From: Comamonas sp. SCN 67-35 | GTDB taxonomy: Bacteria; Pseudomonadota; Gammaproteobacteria; Burkholderiales; Burkholderiaceae_C | Direction: 5' to 3' | Assembly: GCA_001725255.1 (NCBI GenBank) | Contig: MEFV01000012.1 | Coordinates: 1-64,000 of the forward strand | DNA: 64,000 bases | Part shown: positions 36,216 through 45,716 of the stretch, in pieces | Layout of the letters: the number at the start of each line of letters is the position of its first letter | Position numbering within the stretch: position 1 is the first letter of the stretch | Program-made: the position numbers and the translations under genes | The notes under the pieces: model-generated | The model's database searches: none | What the model was told of the DNA's origin: nothing | Seen by the model: only the letters and a program-made list of their open reading frames with translations

Positions 36216-37505
36216 ATGGCCAAATCCATCACGATCGAGAAGGTGTTCAAGGTCTTCGGCGACGCGCCGCAAGACGCCTTGCGCCTGGCCCGCGAAGGCG
36301 TCAGCAAGCAGGACATCCTGGAGCGCACCGGCCAGTCCATCGGTGTCTTCGACGCCAGCTTCCACATCGCCGCCGGCGAAATTTTCGTCGTCATGGGCCT
36401 GTCGGGCTCGGGCAAATCGACGCTGGTGCGCATGCTCAACCGGCTGATCGCCCCGACCAGCGGACGCGTGCTGGTCGACGGCGAGAACATCCTCGACTAC
36501 GACGACAAGCGCCTGCGGCAACTCAGGCGCAAGGACATCTCCATGGTGTTCCAGTCGTTTGCGCTGATGCCGCACCTGTCGGTGCTGGAGAACGCCGCCT
36601 TCGGCCTGGAGCTGGCCGGGGTGGACCGCGCCGCGCGCGAGAGCGCCGCCAGGGAGGCGCTGGCGCAGGTGGGCCTGGCGGGCTGGGAGGCGAGCTACCC
36701 CGACGAGCTTTCGGGCGGCATGCAGCAGCGCGTGGGCCTGGCGCGCGCGCTTGCGGCCGACCCGTCGATTCTGCTGATGGACGAGGCGTTCTCGGCGCTC
36801 GACCCCATCATCCGCGCCGAAATGCAGAGCGAGCTGCTGCGCCTGCAGGAGGTCAAGCGCCGCACCATCGTCTTCATCTCGCACGATCTGGACGAGGCGA
36901 TGCGCATCGGCGACCACATCGCCATCATGAAGGATGGCCACGTGGTGCAGGTGGGCACGCCCGACGAGATCCTGCGCGCACCGGCCGACGACTACGTGCG
37001 CGACTTCGTGCGCGGCGTGGACGCGGCTGCGGTGTTCAAGGCGGCCGACATCGCGCGCCAGGCGCTGACGGTGATCTCCGAACTGGGCGACCGCGGCTGC
37101 CGCGCGGCGCTGCGCATCCTGGAGGATTCCGACCGCGACGTGGCCTACGTGCTCAGCCCACGCAGGAAATACCTGGGCGTGGTCTCCTCGCAATCGCTGC
37201 GCGACGCGCTGCGCGGCCACCGGGGGCCACTGGGGCTCAAGCACGCCTTTCTGCAGGACGCACCGCCCCTGCCCGCGGATGCACCGGTCGCCGACCTGTA
37301 CGGCGCGATGACCCGCGCGCCCTGCGCGCTGCCGGTGATCGACGAAGCCGGCATCTACCTGGGCGTGGTGAGCCGCACCACCTTGATGCGCTTTCTCGAC
37401 CGCGACACGCCGCCGGTGCTGCCCGCGCAGCCCGAGGTGGCGCCGCTGCAGCTCAACCCGCAATTCCCGCACCAGGCGGTGGACCCGGTCGTCAAGGCCG
37501 CGTGA
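36216..37505 (+). CDS. proV: Glycine betaine/proline ABC transporter ATPase
   Basis: A 429-residue ATPase. Walker A is [17 protein letters not shown], the Q-loop [10 protein letters not shown], the signature [16 protein letters not shown], Walker [14 protein letters not shown] and the H-loop [10 protein letters not shown]. Two C-terminal CBS domains (residues 285-410) follow, as in ProV/OpuAA, where they sense ionic strength or cyclic-di-AMP. The N-terminal extension with [20 protein letters not shown] is typical of ProV. It is the first gene of proV-proW-proX-proX, behind a long structured leader. Confidence 0.93.
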   Translation: MAKSITIEKVFKVFGDAPQDALRLAREGVSKQDILERTGQSIGVFDASFHIAAGEIFVVMGLSGSGKSTLVRMLNRLIAPTSGRVLVDGENILDYDDKRLRQLRRKDISMVFQSFALMPHLSVLENAAFGLELAGVDRAARESAAREALAQVGLAGWEASYPDELSGGMQQRVGLARALAADPSILLMDEAFSALDPIIRAEMQSELLRLQEVKRRTIVFISHDLDEAMRIGDHIAIMKDGHVVQVGTPDEILRAPADDYVRDFVRGVDAAAVFKAADIARQALTVISELGDRGCRAALRILEDSDRDVAYVLSPRRKYLGVVSSQSLRDALRGHRGPLGLKHAFLQDAPPLPADAPVADLYGAMTRAPCALPVIDEAGIYLGVVSRTTLMRFLDRDTPPVLPAQPEVAPLQLNPQFPHQAVDPVVKAA

Positions 37506-37522
37506 CAGACAAGGAGAACCCC

Positions 37523-38602
37523 ATGGCCAATGAAGCCGACACCGATCCGTGGAGTGCGGCCAGCACCCCGCCCGCCGACACCCCCGCCCCGGACGCCTGG
37601 GGCAACGCGACGGACGGCGCACAGGGCAGTGCGAGCTGGCTCGATGCGCCCGTGAGCGCCGCGCCGCCCGATGGCGATGGCAGCGGCCTGGCCGCGCTCT
37701 GGCACCAGATCAGCACCGACGGCCTGCCGGTGCAGGGCCCGATCAACGATGGCCTGGCCTGGCTGGTGGCGCACTTTCGCCCGTTCTTCCAGGCGGTACG
37801 CACGCCCATCGACGCGATTCTTTCGGGTATCACCGACGGGTTGCTGGCCGTGCCCTGGCCGCTGATGCTGCTGCTGATCGCGCTCATCGCCTGGCAGTTC
37901 GCCGGGCGCTGGCTGGCGCTGGCGACCGCGCTATCGCTGGTGCTGGTGGCGCTGCTCGGCATCTGGAACGACACCATGGTGACGCTGGCGCTGGTCTTCA
38001 CCTCGCTGTTTTTCTGCGTGTTGATCGGCCTGCCCCTGGGCGTGCTGCTGGCGGCCAGCGACCGCGCCCAGCGCCTCACGCGCCCGGTGCTCGACGCGAT
38101 GCAGACCACGCCCGCCTTCGTCTACCTGGTGCCGGTGGTGATGCTGTTCGGCATCGGCAACGTGCCGGGCGTGATCGTCACCATCGTCTTCGCGCTGCCG
38201 CCGCTGGTGCGCCTGACCAACCTCGGCATCCGCCAGGTACGGCCCGACCTGATCGAGGCCAGCCGCGCCTATGGCGCCTCGCCCTGGCAGCTGCTGTTCA
38301 AGGTGCAACTGCCGCTGGCGATGCCCTCGATCATGGCCGGCATCAACCAGGCGCTGATGCTCAGCCTCTCGATGGTCGTCATCGCCTCGATGATCGCCGT
38401 CGGGGGCCTGGGGCAGATGGTGCTGCGCGGCATCGGGCGCCTGGACATGGGGCTCGCCACCGTCGGCGGCCTGGGCATCGTGCTGCTCGCGATCGTGCTC
38501 GACCGCATCACGCAGGCCATGGGCGAGCCCCGGCGCGGTGGCCAGCGCTGGTGGCACGGCGGGCCGCTCGGCCTGCTGCTGCGCAAATCAACGAAACCAT
38601 AG
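37523..38602 (+). CDS. proW: Glycine betaine/proline ABC transporter permease
   Basis: The ATG at 37523 has AAGGAG six bases upstream and is preferred over an in-frame GTG overlapping the proV stop. Of 359 residues, the first ~100 form a Pro/Ala-rich cytoplasmic tail and a long helix. Membrane helices follow, then the ABC-contact EAA loop ([33 protein letters not shown]). It forms the homodimeric channel of the betaine/proline importer. Its TAG stop lies within the first bases of a dispersed repeat. Confidence 0.93.
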   Translation: MANEADTDPWSAASTPPADTPAPDAWGNATDGAQGSASWLDAPVSAAPPDGDGSGLAALWHQISTDGLPVQGPINDGLAWLVAHFRPFFQAVRTPIDAILSGITDGLLAVPWPLMLLLIALIAWQFAGRWLALATALSLVLVALLGIWNDTMVTLALVFTSLFFCVLIGLPLGVLLAASDRAQRLTRPVLDAMQTTPAFVYLVPVVMLFGIGNVPGVIVTIVFALPPLVRLTNLGIRQVRPDLIEASRAYGASPWQLLFKVQLPLAMPSIMAGINQALMLSLSMVVIASMIAVGGLGQMVLRGIGRLDMGLATVGGLGIVLLAIVLDRITQAMGEPRRGGQRWWHGGPLGLLLRKSTKP

Positions 38603-38650
38603 CTGACAGCGCTTGTTGGATAAGCGCTAGAGCCACTTTTCATTCAAATT
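38599..38650 (+). repeat. Dispersed hairpin repeat, copy A
   Basis: ATAGCTGACAGCGCTTG, TTGGA, TAAGCGCTAGAGCCAC, TTTTCATTCAAATT. The arms AGCGCTT and AAGCGCT pair. This copy is intact and is used here as the family reference. Its first bases contain the proW stop codon. It occupies most of the 67-bp gap before proX. Confidence 0.75.
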
Positions 38651-38669
38651 TCAACCGAAGGAGAAATCC

Positions 38670-39689
38670 ATGCCATCCGATTCGCGTTTTCGCCCTTTTC
38701 GCCGTTTTCTGCTCATGACGGCCCTGACCACCGGCGTCGCCGTGGCGGCGCAGACCGCCGGGCTGCCGGGCAAGGGCACCAAGGTATTGCCGCTCAAAAG
38801 CTCGATCGCCGAGGAGACCTTCCAGACGCTGCTGGTGATGAAGGCACTCACGCAACTGGGCTACGACGTGCAGCCGATCAAGGAGGTGGAATACCCCAGC
38901 GCGCACATCGCCATCGGCAATGGCGACGCGACCTTTCTCGCCGACCACTGGAACCCGATCCACGCCGACTACTACAAGAACGCGGGCGGCGACGCCAAGC
39001 TGTTTCGCAAGGGCATCTTCTCGCCCAACGCCGCGCAGGGCTATTTGATCGACAAGAAGACCGCGGACAAATACCACATCACCAACATCGGCCAGCTCAA
39101 GGACCCCAAGCTCGCCCAGCTCTTCGACAGCGACGGCGACGGCAAGGCGGACCTGACGGGTTGCAACCCCGGCTGGGGGTGCGAGGCCGTGATCGAGCAC
39201 CAGCTCACCGCCTTCGACCTGCGCAAGACGGTGACGCACCAGCAGGGCAGCTACGCCGCGCTGATCGCCGACACCATCACGCGCTACAAGGCGGGCCAGC
39301 CCATCCTCTACTACACCTGGACGCCGTACTGGGTGAGCAATGAACTCAAGCCGGGCAAGGACGTGGTGTGGCTGGAGGTGCCGTTCTCATCGCTGCCCGG
39401 TGAGCAGAAGGGCATCGATACCCGACTGCCCAACGGCAAGAACTACGGCTTCACGGTGAACAACCAGCAGATCGTGGCCAACAAGGCCTTCACCGACGCA
39501 CACCCCGATGCCGCCGTGCTGTTCGAGGAAATGCAGTTGCCCATTGCCGACATCAACGCGTAGAACTACCTAATGAGCCAGGGCCAGAACAAGGCGGCCG
39601 ACATCGAGCGCCATGCCGATCAGTGGATCAAGGCGCACCAGCAGACCTGGGACGGCTGGCTCGCCAAGGCGCGCGCCGCCGCCAAGTAA
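38670..39689 (+). pseudogene. proX: proX copy 1, betaine/proline-binding protein with in-frame amber codon
   Basis: The frame from ATG 38670 encodes a periplasmic binding protein (signal peptide about residues 1-28, mature start near [15 protein letters not shown]). It is nearly identical over long stretches to the second copy, including [15 protein letters not shown] and [23 protein letters not shown] at 39561-39563 stops it after 297 residues, exactly where the second copy reads GAA ([13 protein letters not shown]). The same frame then continues for 41 more codons (NYLMSQGQNKAADIERHADQ onward) to TAA at 39687-39689. A single G-to-T change explains it. The truncated protein lacks the last C-terminal helices but keeps the [11 protein letters not shown] binding segment, so residual function is possible. 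Confidence 0.8.
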
Positions 39690-39753
39690 CCCCCACCCCA
39701 CGAGCCACCCGGGCACCGCCACGGGTCGCACATGAAAGAGAGGAACCCCACGC

Positions 39754-40779
39754 ATGAATTTTCGCCACACCCACTCCCTCATCCGCACGCGCCTCGCGGC
39801 GCTTGCCGCCGCGCTCATCACCTCCATTGGCCTGGCCGCGCACGCCGACACCCTGCCCGGCAAGGGCGTGAAGGTGCAGCCCGTCAAAAGCTCGGTCTCC
39901 GAAGAGCTGTTCCAGCACATCGTCGTCTTCAAGGCCCTGAAAGCGCTGGGCTACGAGGTGCTGCCCTACAAGGAGGTGGACTACCCCACCGCCTACATGT
40001 CGATCGCCAACGGCGACGCGACCTTCATCGCCACGCACTGGAACCCGCTGCACGCCGACTACTACAAGAACGCGGGCGGCGACGCCAAGCTGTTTCGCAA
40101 GGGCATCTTCTCGCCCAACGCGGCGCAGGGCTACCTGATCGACAAGAAGACGGCCGACGCCTACAAGATCACGAACATCGGCCAGCTCAAGGACCCCAAG
40201 CTCGCCCAGCTCTTCGACAGCGACGGTGACGGCAAGGCGGACCTGACGGGCTGCAATCCCGGCTGGGGGTGCGAAGCGGTGATCGAGCACCAGCTCACGG
40301 CCTTCGGCCTGCGCAAGACGGTGACGCACCAGCAGGGCAACTACTCGGCGCTGATCGCCGACACCGTCACGCGCTTTCGCGCCGGCCAGCCGGTGCTGTA
40401 CTACACGTGGACGCCCTACTGGGTGAGCAACGAACTCAAGCCCGGCAAGGACGTGATCTGGCTGGAGGTGCCGTTCTCGTCGCTGCCCGGTGAGCAGAAG
40501 AACCTGGACACGAAGCTGCCCAACGGAAAGAACTACGGCTTCACGGTGAACAACCAGCAGATCGTCGCCAACAAGGCCTTCACCGACGCGCATCCCGACG
40601 CGGCCGCGCTGTTCGAGACCATGCAGATCCCGCTGGCGGATATCAACGCCGAAAACCACCTGATGAGCCAGGGCGAAAGCCGCCCCGCCGACATCGAGCG
40701 CCACGCCCAGGCCTGGATCAAGGCGCACCAGCAGACCTTCGACGGCTGGCTGGCCAAGGCACGCGCGGCGGCCCGGTAA
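39754..40779 (+). CDS. proX: Glycine betaine/proline-binding periplasmic protein (copy 2)
   Basis: A full-length 341-residue OpuAC-type binding protein. The signal peptide (residues 1-31, cleavage near AHA-DTLPG) is followed by two lobes. Conserved elements are [24 protein letters not shown] and [19 protein letters not shown], with aromatic residues suited to caging a quaternary ammonium group. It delivers substrate to ProVW. It arose by tandem duplication with copy 1; very high identity in the middle suggests gene conversion. It is the only intact binding protein of this operon. Confidence 0.93.
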   Translation: MNFRHTHSLIRTRLAALAAALITSIGLAAHADTLPGKGVKVQPVKSSVSEELFQHIVVFKALKALGYEVLPYKEVDYPTAYMSIANGDATFIATHWNPLHADYYKNAGGDAKLFRKGIFSPNAAQGYLIDKKTADAYKITNIGQLKDPKLAQLFDSDGDGKADLTGCNPGWGCEAVIEHQLTAFGLRKTVTHQQGNYSALIADTVTRFRAGQPVLYYTWTPYWVSNELKPGKDVIWLEVPFSSLPGEQKNLDTKLPNGKNYGFTVNNQQIVANKAFTDAHPDAAALFETMQIPLADINAENHLMSQGESRPADIERHAQAWIKAHQQTFDGWLAKARAAAR

Positions 40780-40789
40780 GCGCGCACAG

Positions 40790-40824
40790 CCCCACATCCC
40801 GGCCTTCTCCCGGCGGGGGAAGGC
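40790..40824 (+). repeat. CCCCATCCCGGCCTTC-type repeat, copy 1
   Basis: CCCCACATCCCGGCCTTC, TCCCGGCGGG, GGAAGGC. It contains the hairpin GCCTTC/GAAGGC and lies between proX and the porin, where it may terminate or stabilise the operon transcript. The same element in reverse is at 59397-59430. Confidence 0.6.
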
Positions 40825-40847
40825 GCCCCACTCCAGAAAGGAAACCC

Positions 40848-41816
40848 ATGAACAAGACACTCCTGCTGCTCGCCGCCTGCGGCTTTTGCGGCGCCGCGCT
40901 GGCGCAATCGTCGGTCACGCTCTACGGCATCGCGGACGCCGGCATCGGCAAGGCCAGGGTGGATGGCGACACCCGGACGCACCTGCTCAGCGGCTCGACC
41001 ATGAACAACCTCGTGAGCCGCCTGGGCGTGCGCGGCAGCGAAGACCTGGGCGGCGGGCTGAAGGCCGGGTTCACGTTCGAAACCGGCCTCTCGCTGCACG
41101 ACGGCGCCACCATGACGAGCGGCAACGGCGGCGGCTTCTGGGGCCGCCAGGCCGATCTGTGGATCGGCGGCGGCTGGGGCACGCTGCGCCTGGGCCGCGG
41201 CTACTCGCCCGCCGACAGCGCCCTCTGGACCTGGGACCTCACCGGCCTGTCCAACTACAACATCGTCGAGAACATGTTCCTGGACGCCGGCACCGACTAC
41301 CGCAACAGCAGCCAGATCAGCTACAGGACACCGAACTTCCATGGCTGGAGCGCGCAGATCGCCCACGTGCTCAGGGCCGACCACACCGACCGCAGCGGCA
41401 CGCCGGACAACCGCGCCAAATGGGACCTCAACGTGATCTACGCCCAGGGCCCGATCGGCGTGGCGCTGGACGTGAACAGGCTCTCGGGCCAGCGCGCCAA
41501 CTACGCGCTGGGCGGCAAATACGACTTTGGCGCCTGGGCGATCGCCGCATCCTTCGTCAACGCCCGCACGCTCGAATACGGCGACGGCAGCTTCGGCCAG
41601 CGCCGCGGCTTCACACTGGGCGCGCAGGTGCGCAGCGGCGCCTTCAGCGCCACGCTCGACCTGGGGCGCGACCTGAAGAACAGCGCCGGACGCAAATACA
41701 CCAACGCACTGCTCGAAGGCAGGTACACGCTGTCCAAGCGCACCATGGCCTACGCCGCCGTGCTGCGCATCGATGGCGGCACCAGCTACGGGCTGGGTGT
41801 GCAGCAACGGTTCTGA
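40848..41816 (+). CDS. Gram-negative trimeric porin (Omp32-like)
   Basis: 322 residues. The signal peptide MNKTLLLLAACGFCGAALAQ is followed by SSVTLYGIADAGIG, the standard first strand of betaproteobacterial porins. It has the FETGLSLHDG and RLGRGYSPAD segments and ends in aromatic F (GVQQRF) as outer-membrane beta-barrels do. It forms a 16-stranded general or anion-selective pore. It starts 68 bp after proX, so it may be partly co-expressed with the transporter. Confidence 0.92.
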   Translation: MNKTLLLLAACGFCGAALAQSSVTLYGIADAGIGKARVDGDTRTHLLSGSTMNNLVSRLGVRGSEDLGGGLKAGFTFETGLSLHDGATMTSGNGGGFWGRQADLWIGGGWGTLRLGRGYSPADSALWTWDLTGLSNYNIVENMFLDAGTDYRNSSQISYRTPNFHGWSAQIAHVLRADHTDRSGTPDNRAKWDLNVIYAQGPIGVALDVNRLSGQRANYALGGKYDFGAWAIAASFVNARTLEYGDGSFGQRRGFTLGAQVRSGAFSATLDLGRDLKNSAGRKYTNALLEGRYTLSKRTMAYAAVLRIDGGTSYGLGVQQRF

Positions 41817-41853
41817 CACCACTCACCACCACCTACACAAGGAGCACTGCAGC

Positions 41854-42312
41854 GTGTCACGCCTTCACAGACACCTCGCCCAACTCGCCTTCCTGTTCAT
41901 CGCCGCACTGGCCCTGCCGCTGGCCGCGCAGGCCGCCGAATACGTCAGCATCCGCGGCAACGCGATCCATGTGCGCGCCCAGCCCGGCACGCACTCACCC
42001 ATCCAGTGGGAGCTCGATGACGGCTATCCGCTGCGCGTGCTGCGCAAGAAAGGCCGGTGGCTCAAGGTCGCCGACCACGAAGCCACCCTGGGCTGGGTCT
42101 ACGCGCCGCTCACCCGCCGCACGCCGCACCGCATCGTGACGGTGCCCACGGCCCGCCTGCGCGCCGGGCCGGGCACGGGGCACCGCATCCTCGCAACAAT
42201 GCAGCGCAACGAAATCCTGCGCACACTGGCCACGCGAGGCAAATGGGCGCAGGTGCAGCGCGAGGACGGGCAGCGCGGCTGGGTGGCGCGGCGGCTGACC
42301 TGGGGCTGGTAG
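41854..42312 (+). CDS. Secreted protein with two SH3b domains
   Basis: A GTG start at 41854 is preceded by AAGGAG nine bases upstream. Of 152 residues, 1-30 form a signal peptide (LAFLFIAALALPLAAQAAEY). Two bacterial SH3 repeats follow: YVSIRGNAIHVRAQPGTHSP through GWVYAPL, and RIVTVPTARLRAGPGTGHRI through GWVARRL. SH3b domains bind cell-wall peptides. The protein is exported; its role is unknown. It lies between the porin and a two-component system. Confidence 0.85.
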   Translation: MSRLHRHLAQLAFLFIAALALPLAAQAAEYVSIRGNAIHVRAQPGTHSPIQWELDDGYPLRVLRKKGRWLKVADHEATLGWVYAPLTRRTPHRIVTVPTARLRAGPGTGHRILATMQRNEILRTLATRGKWAQVQREDGQRGWVARRLTWGW

Positions 42313-42442
42313 GGTGGGTGCACGCCGCTGCCCGCGGGCCGCGTCTGGACGAAAATCCATGGCGCACGGGCGAAGATGACTTTCGTCACTTGGCAAACCG
42401 GCGGCGGATGGCCAAGATACCGTCGCCCATGATGCCCCTGCC

Positions 42443-43177
42443 ATGAACGCTCCCACGATTCCCCCGGCTTGCGCGGCCGGCGAGGCGCCCCCCGGTATCG
42501 GGGCGGGCCATACCCGGTCAGCCATCCTGCTGGTGGATGACCATGAACTCGTCAGGCTCGGGTTCCGGGCGCTGGTGGCGGCGCAGACACGGCAGGCAGG
42601 CCTGGCCGCGATCACCGTGCACGAAGCCGGCACGCTGGCCCAGGCGCTGGCCATTCAGCAGGAGCACGACCAGGACATCGCGGTGGTGGTGCTGGACCTG
42701 TCGCTGACCGACAGCCGCGATCTGGACGGACTCATCGCCTTCCGCAAGGCCTGGCCGCTCGTGACCATCGTCGTGCTCTCGGGCACGGCCAGCGACACGG
42801 TGGCGCGCGACGCGCTGGCGCTGGGCGCCGCGGCCTTCTTTCCCAAATCGGGCAATCTTGGCGACATGCTGGACTTCGTGCAGGCCTGCGTGACGCACGG
42901 CGTGCAAAGCGCGAGCCAGCGCTTCACGCCCCCCTGGACCACGCTGACCAGTCTGTCCCAGGCCCAGCGTCAGTCGGACACACCGATCGGCAGCGCGCAT
43001 CACCTGACCACGCGGCAGCTGCAGACGCTGCAGCTGGTGCTGCAAGGCAAGTCGAACCGGGAGATCGGCGAGCTGACCCACCTTTCGGAAGGCACGGTGA
43101 AAAACCACGTGTCGATGCTGTTGCTGACCTTTGGCGTGCGCTCGCGCTCGCAACTCATCAGCAAGATGCGCTCCTGA
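42443..43177 (+). CDS. NarL/LuxR-family response regulator
   Basis: 244 residues. The receiver domain (residues 26-145) has ILLVDDHELVR, a phosphoacceptor aspartate in VVVLDLSL, VVLSG and FFPKSG. The LuxR-type HTH (about residues 185-240) has LTTRQLQTLQLVLQGKSNRE, IGELTHLSEGTVKNHV. It sits 42 bp upstream of a hybrid histidine kinase and is probably its output partner. Target genes are unknown; the adjacent porin and SH3b gene are candidates. Confidence 0.9.
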   Translation: MNAPTIPPACAAGEAPPGIGAGHTRSAILLVDDHELVRLGFRALVAAQTRQAGLAAITVHEAGTLAQALAIQQEHDQDIAVVVLDLSLTDSRDLDGLIAFRKAWPLVTIVVLSGTASDTVARDALALGAAAFFPKSGNLGDMLDFVQACVTHGVQSASQRFTPPWTTLTSLSQAQRQSDTPIGSAHHLTTRQLQTLQLVLQGKSNREIGELTHLSEGTVKNHVSMLLLTFGVRSRSQLISKMRS

Positions 43178-43219
43178 TATTCTGCGGCGCCACGAGCCCA
43201 CTCCGCCGCGCAGCCTCCA

Positions 43220-45001
43220 TTGACCGCCACCGCCCAACCCCCGGCCAGCTCCCCGACGCCATCGCGACAGACAGGCACACGGGTGCTGCGCGAGCAGGTG
43301 GCGATGCTGTACTCCACCATCCGCATGGCGACCTTGGGCGACAGCCTGCTCGCACTCGCTTTCGGCGCGGCGATGTACTGGCAGACCGGACAGTGGACCG
43401 TGCTGGCCTGGATGCTGGCCCACGTGTACAACACCTCGCGCCTGCCGCGGCTCACCGCCTATTTCAAGGACGCGCACGCGGATGAGCGCCCCGCGCACTG
43501 GGCCGACATCTACTGCCGCGAAATGCGCCTGAACAGCCTGACCTGGGGCGCGGCGCCGCTGCTGTTCCTGCCCGAGAGCCTGCATCTCGTGGCGCTGCTG
43601 ATGCTCGTGATGATGGGTTTGTGCACGGCCGGCGTATCGGCCGTTTCACCGCTGCGCCGCGCTGCCTACAACTACCTCATTCCCATGCTGGCGTGCCTGA
43701 TCGCGGCGCTGCTGATCCGCCCCAGCATCATGAACGCCTTCCTGGCGCTGTGCAGCGCCATCTTTCTCGGCACCGTGCTGCACTTTGCCAAGGCGCAGTC
43801 CGATCTGCTGGCCCAGGCCCTGCATGCGCGCTTTGAAAAACAGGCGCTGGCCGAGCAGCTGGCAGCGCAGATCGAGGCCACGGAAGAGGCCAGCAGGCAA
43901 AAGACGCGCTTTCTCGCGTCCGCCAGCCACGACCTGCGCCAGCCCCTGCACGCGATCATGCTGCTGGGCGCGGCGCTGCGCCAGCAGCTCAGGGGCAAGC
44001 CGGAGCAGGGCAATGCCGACCGCCTGATGCAAGCCGTCAGCGCGCTGGGACACTCGCTCGATTCCATGCTCGACATCTCGCGCCTGGATGCCGGTGTCAT
44101 CGCCGCGCAGCGCCAGCCCATCGCGCTGCGCGAGCTGTTTCAATCGCTCAACCAGAGTTTCGTGGACGCGGCCAGCGAGAAAGACCTGGCGCTGCGCGTG
44201 CGCGCCACCGACCTCTGGGCCGAAAGCGATCCGCAGCTGCTGCGCCGCCTGCTCTCCAACCTGGTGGACAACGCCATCAAATACACGCACCGTGGCGGCA
44301 TCCTGGTGCTGGCGCGGCGACACGGCAACGAAGCCTGGGTGCAGGTGCACGACACGGGCATAGGCATCGCACCCACGCAGCAATCGCTGATCTACAACGA
44401 GTTCTACCAGGTGAACAACCCCGGGCGCGACCGCTCGCTGGGCCTGGGCATCGGCCTGTCCATCGTGGCACGCCTCTCGCGCTTGCTCGCGCACCGGCTC
44501 GAGCTGCACTCCACCATCGGCCGTGGCACATGCTTTCGTCTGCACCTGCCGCTGGCTCAGGCACCGGCATGTGCGCCGGCATGCGCCACGCCCGTGCCAT
44601 GGCCACCCCCGTGGGCGGCCGCGCCAGCACCGCGGCGCGTTCTGGTCCTGGACGATGAAGCCGACGTGCGCGAAGCGATGCAGGAGCTGCTGCGCATGCA
44701 CGGTCTGGAAGTGACCCTGGCCGCCGACGAGGCGCAGGCGAGCGAGGCGCTGCAGCGTGCGCAGACCCTGCGCAAGCCCATCACCCAGCTGATCTGCGAC
44801 ATCCGGCTGGCCCACGGCAGCGACGGCCTGCGGATCGGCCAGGCGCTGGCGCGCCGCTTCGCCCCGCTTCAGCTGCTGCTCGTTACCGGGGAAACCGCGC
44901 CCGAGCGCCTGCAACGGGTGAAGGACGCCGGCATCCCGGTGCTCTTCAAGCCCGTGAACGCCGACAAGCTGCTTGCGGCGCTGAACCTGACCGCCACATG
45001 A
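43220..45001 (+). CDS. Hybrid sensor histidine kinase with C-terminal receiver
   Basis: 593 residues from a TTG at 43220; no ATG fits better without trimming the first membrane segment. Four to five membrane helices (residues 35-190) form a sensor without an extracytoplasmic domain. A coiled coil follows, then the H-box SASHDLRQPLHAIMLLG, N-box NLVDNAIKYTHRGG and G-box DTGIGIAP. A receiver domain covers residues 470-590 (LVLDDEADVREAM, ICDIRLAHGSDGL, LFKPVN). The HDLRQPLHA type resembles PAS-less kinases paired with LuxR regulators. Signal unknown. Confidence 0.87.
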   Translation: MTATAQPPASSPTPSRQTGTRVLREQVAMLYSTIRMATLGDSLLALAFGAAMYWQTGQWTVLAWMLAHVYNTSRLPRLTAYFKDAHADERPAHWADIYCREMRLNSLTWGAAPLLFLPESLHLVALLMLVMMGLCTAGVSAVSPLRRAAYNYLIPMLACLIAALLIRPSIMNAFLALCSAIFLGTVLHFAKAQSDLLAQALHARFEKQALAEQLAAQIEATEEASRQKTRFLASASHDLRQPLHAIMLLGAALRQQLRGKPEQGNADRLMQAVSALGHSLDSMLDISRLDAGVIAAQRQPIALRELFQSLNQSFVDAASEKDLALRVRATDLWAESDPQLLRRLLSNLVDNAIKYTHRGGILVLARRHGNEAWVQVHDTGIGIAPTQQSLIYNEFYQVNNPGRDRSLGLGIGLSIVARLSRLLAHRLELHSTIGRGTCFRLHLPLAQAPACAPACATPVPWPPPWAAAPAPRRVLVLDDEADVREAMQELLRMHGLEVTLAADEAQASEALQRAQTLRKPITQLICDIRLAHGSDGLRIGQALARRFAPLQLLLVTGETAPERLQRVKDAGIPVLFKPVNADKLLAALNLTAT

Positions 45002-45370
45002 GCGGGCGGCGACTGGGCACATCCAGAAACACTTTTCCAGCCTGCCCGTGACTTTCGACACTGTCGCCCCTGAACGCGCCCTGCGATCCTCGGGCAAACG
45101 AGTGGAGTGACAAGGGAGAGTACGCCAAGAACAGCCCCGCAGGGCAAAAATCGGCAAGACTGCATCAATGAATGCCGACGCCACCCTCCTGGTGGGCATG
45201 GTGGCACAAGCAGCAGGCCAGTCCCGCAGGGGCGTGGCGGGCCTGATGGGCGGGTCAGTCGCGGCTGGCCCGTTCTTTCATGGTCACGACCGAGACGCAG
45301 GTGTGCGCGAAAAAGCGCAAGGCGCCACCGGCCTTCGTGCCGGTGGCGCCTTGCATCAACCGGCGCAGGT
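45002..45370. other. Intergenic region without a clear gene
   Basis: 369 bp between the hybrid kinase and the convergent DUF2249 gene. A 69-codon plus-strand reading frame (45168-45377) runs through the terminator hairpin, lacks family resemblance and is not accepted. The only clear element is the long hairpin at 45317-45354. Confidence 0.6.
45317..45354 (-). terminator. Intrinsic terminator for the DUF2249 gene
   Basis: A 16-bp perfect stem: GCAAGGCGCCACCGGC (45317-45332) pairs with 45339-45354, with a six-base loop. On the minus strand it is followed by GCGC and then a T run (45314-45310). It lies 17 bp after the DUF2249 stop. The kinase transcript on the other strand also meets the stem. 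Confidence 0.8.
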
Positions 45371-45619
45371 TTACTGACGCACGAAGTCGATGATGATTTC
45401 GCCCGGCTCGCGCTGGCGGTACTCGATGGCCACGCCATCGCCATAACGCATCTCGATCTGGTTGAGCAGCGGCAGCGGGTCATGGTCGTTCATGAAGCGC
45501 ATGGTTTCGCCAGGGTTGAGCGCGTCGAGCGCGCCAAAAATCGCCGAATGGCGAAAGCGGCGCGCAATGCCACGGGCATCAAAGGGGTAGATCGCTTCGG
45601 CGGTGGTGTGGTCGTGCAT
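45371..45619 (-). CDS. DUF2249 domain protein
   Basis: 82 residues from ATG 45619 (MHDHTTAEAIYPFDARGIAR). DUF2249 motifs are DARGIARRFRHSAIFGALDAL, NPGETMRFMNDHDPLPLLNQ and REPGEIIIDF. The family has a TusA/SirA-like fold and is often found near respiratory or nitrogen-oxide genes. The function is unknown and the neighbours give no clue. Starting MHDH puts histidines at the N-terminus. The upstream region is AT-rich with an imperfect GTAC...GTAC dyad. Confidence 0.8.
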   Translation of the reverse strand: MHDHTTAEAIYPFDARGIARRFRHSAIFGALDALNPGETMRFMNDHDPLPLLNQIEMRYGDGVAIEYRQREPGEIIIDFVRQ

Positions 45620-45716
45620 GGGAATAAAAGTACATTGGAAATGACTCTTTAGTGTACGACGCCCGAAGGCCGCATCCCGCGGACGGCCCTGAAGCAAACA
45701 CGGGCAAAACCACGCG

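Noticed and set aside
45168..45377. 69-codon plus-strand ORF
   Set aside because: It reads through the 45317-45354 terminator hairpin and shows no family features.
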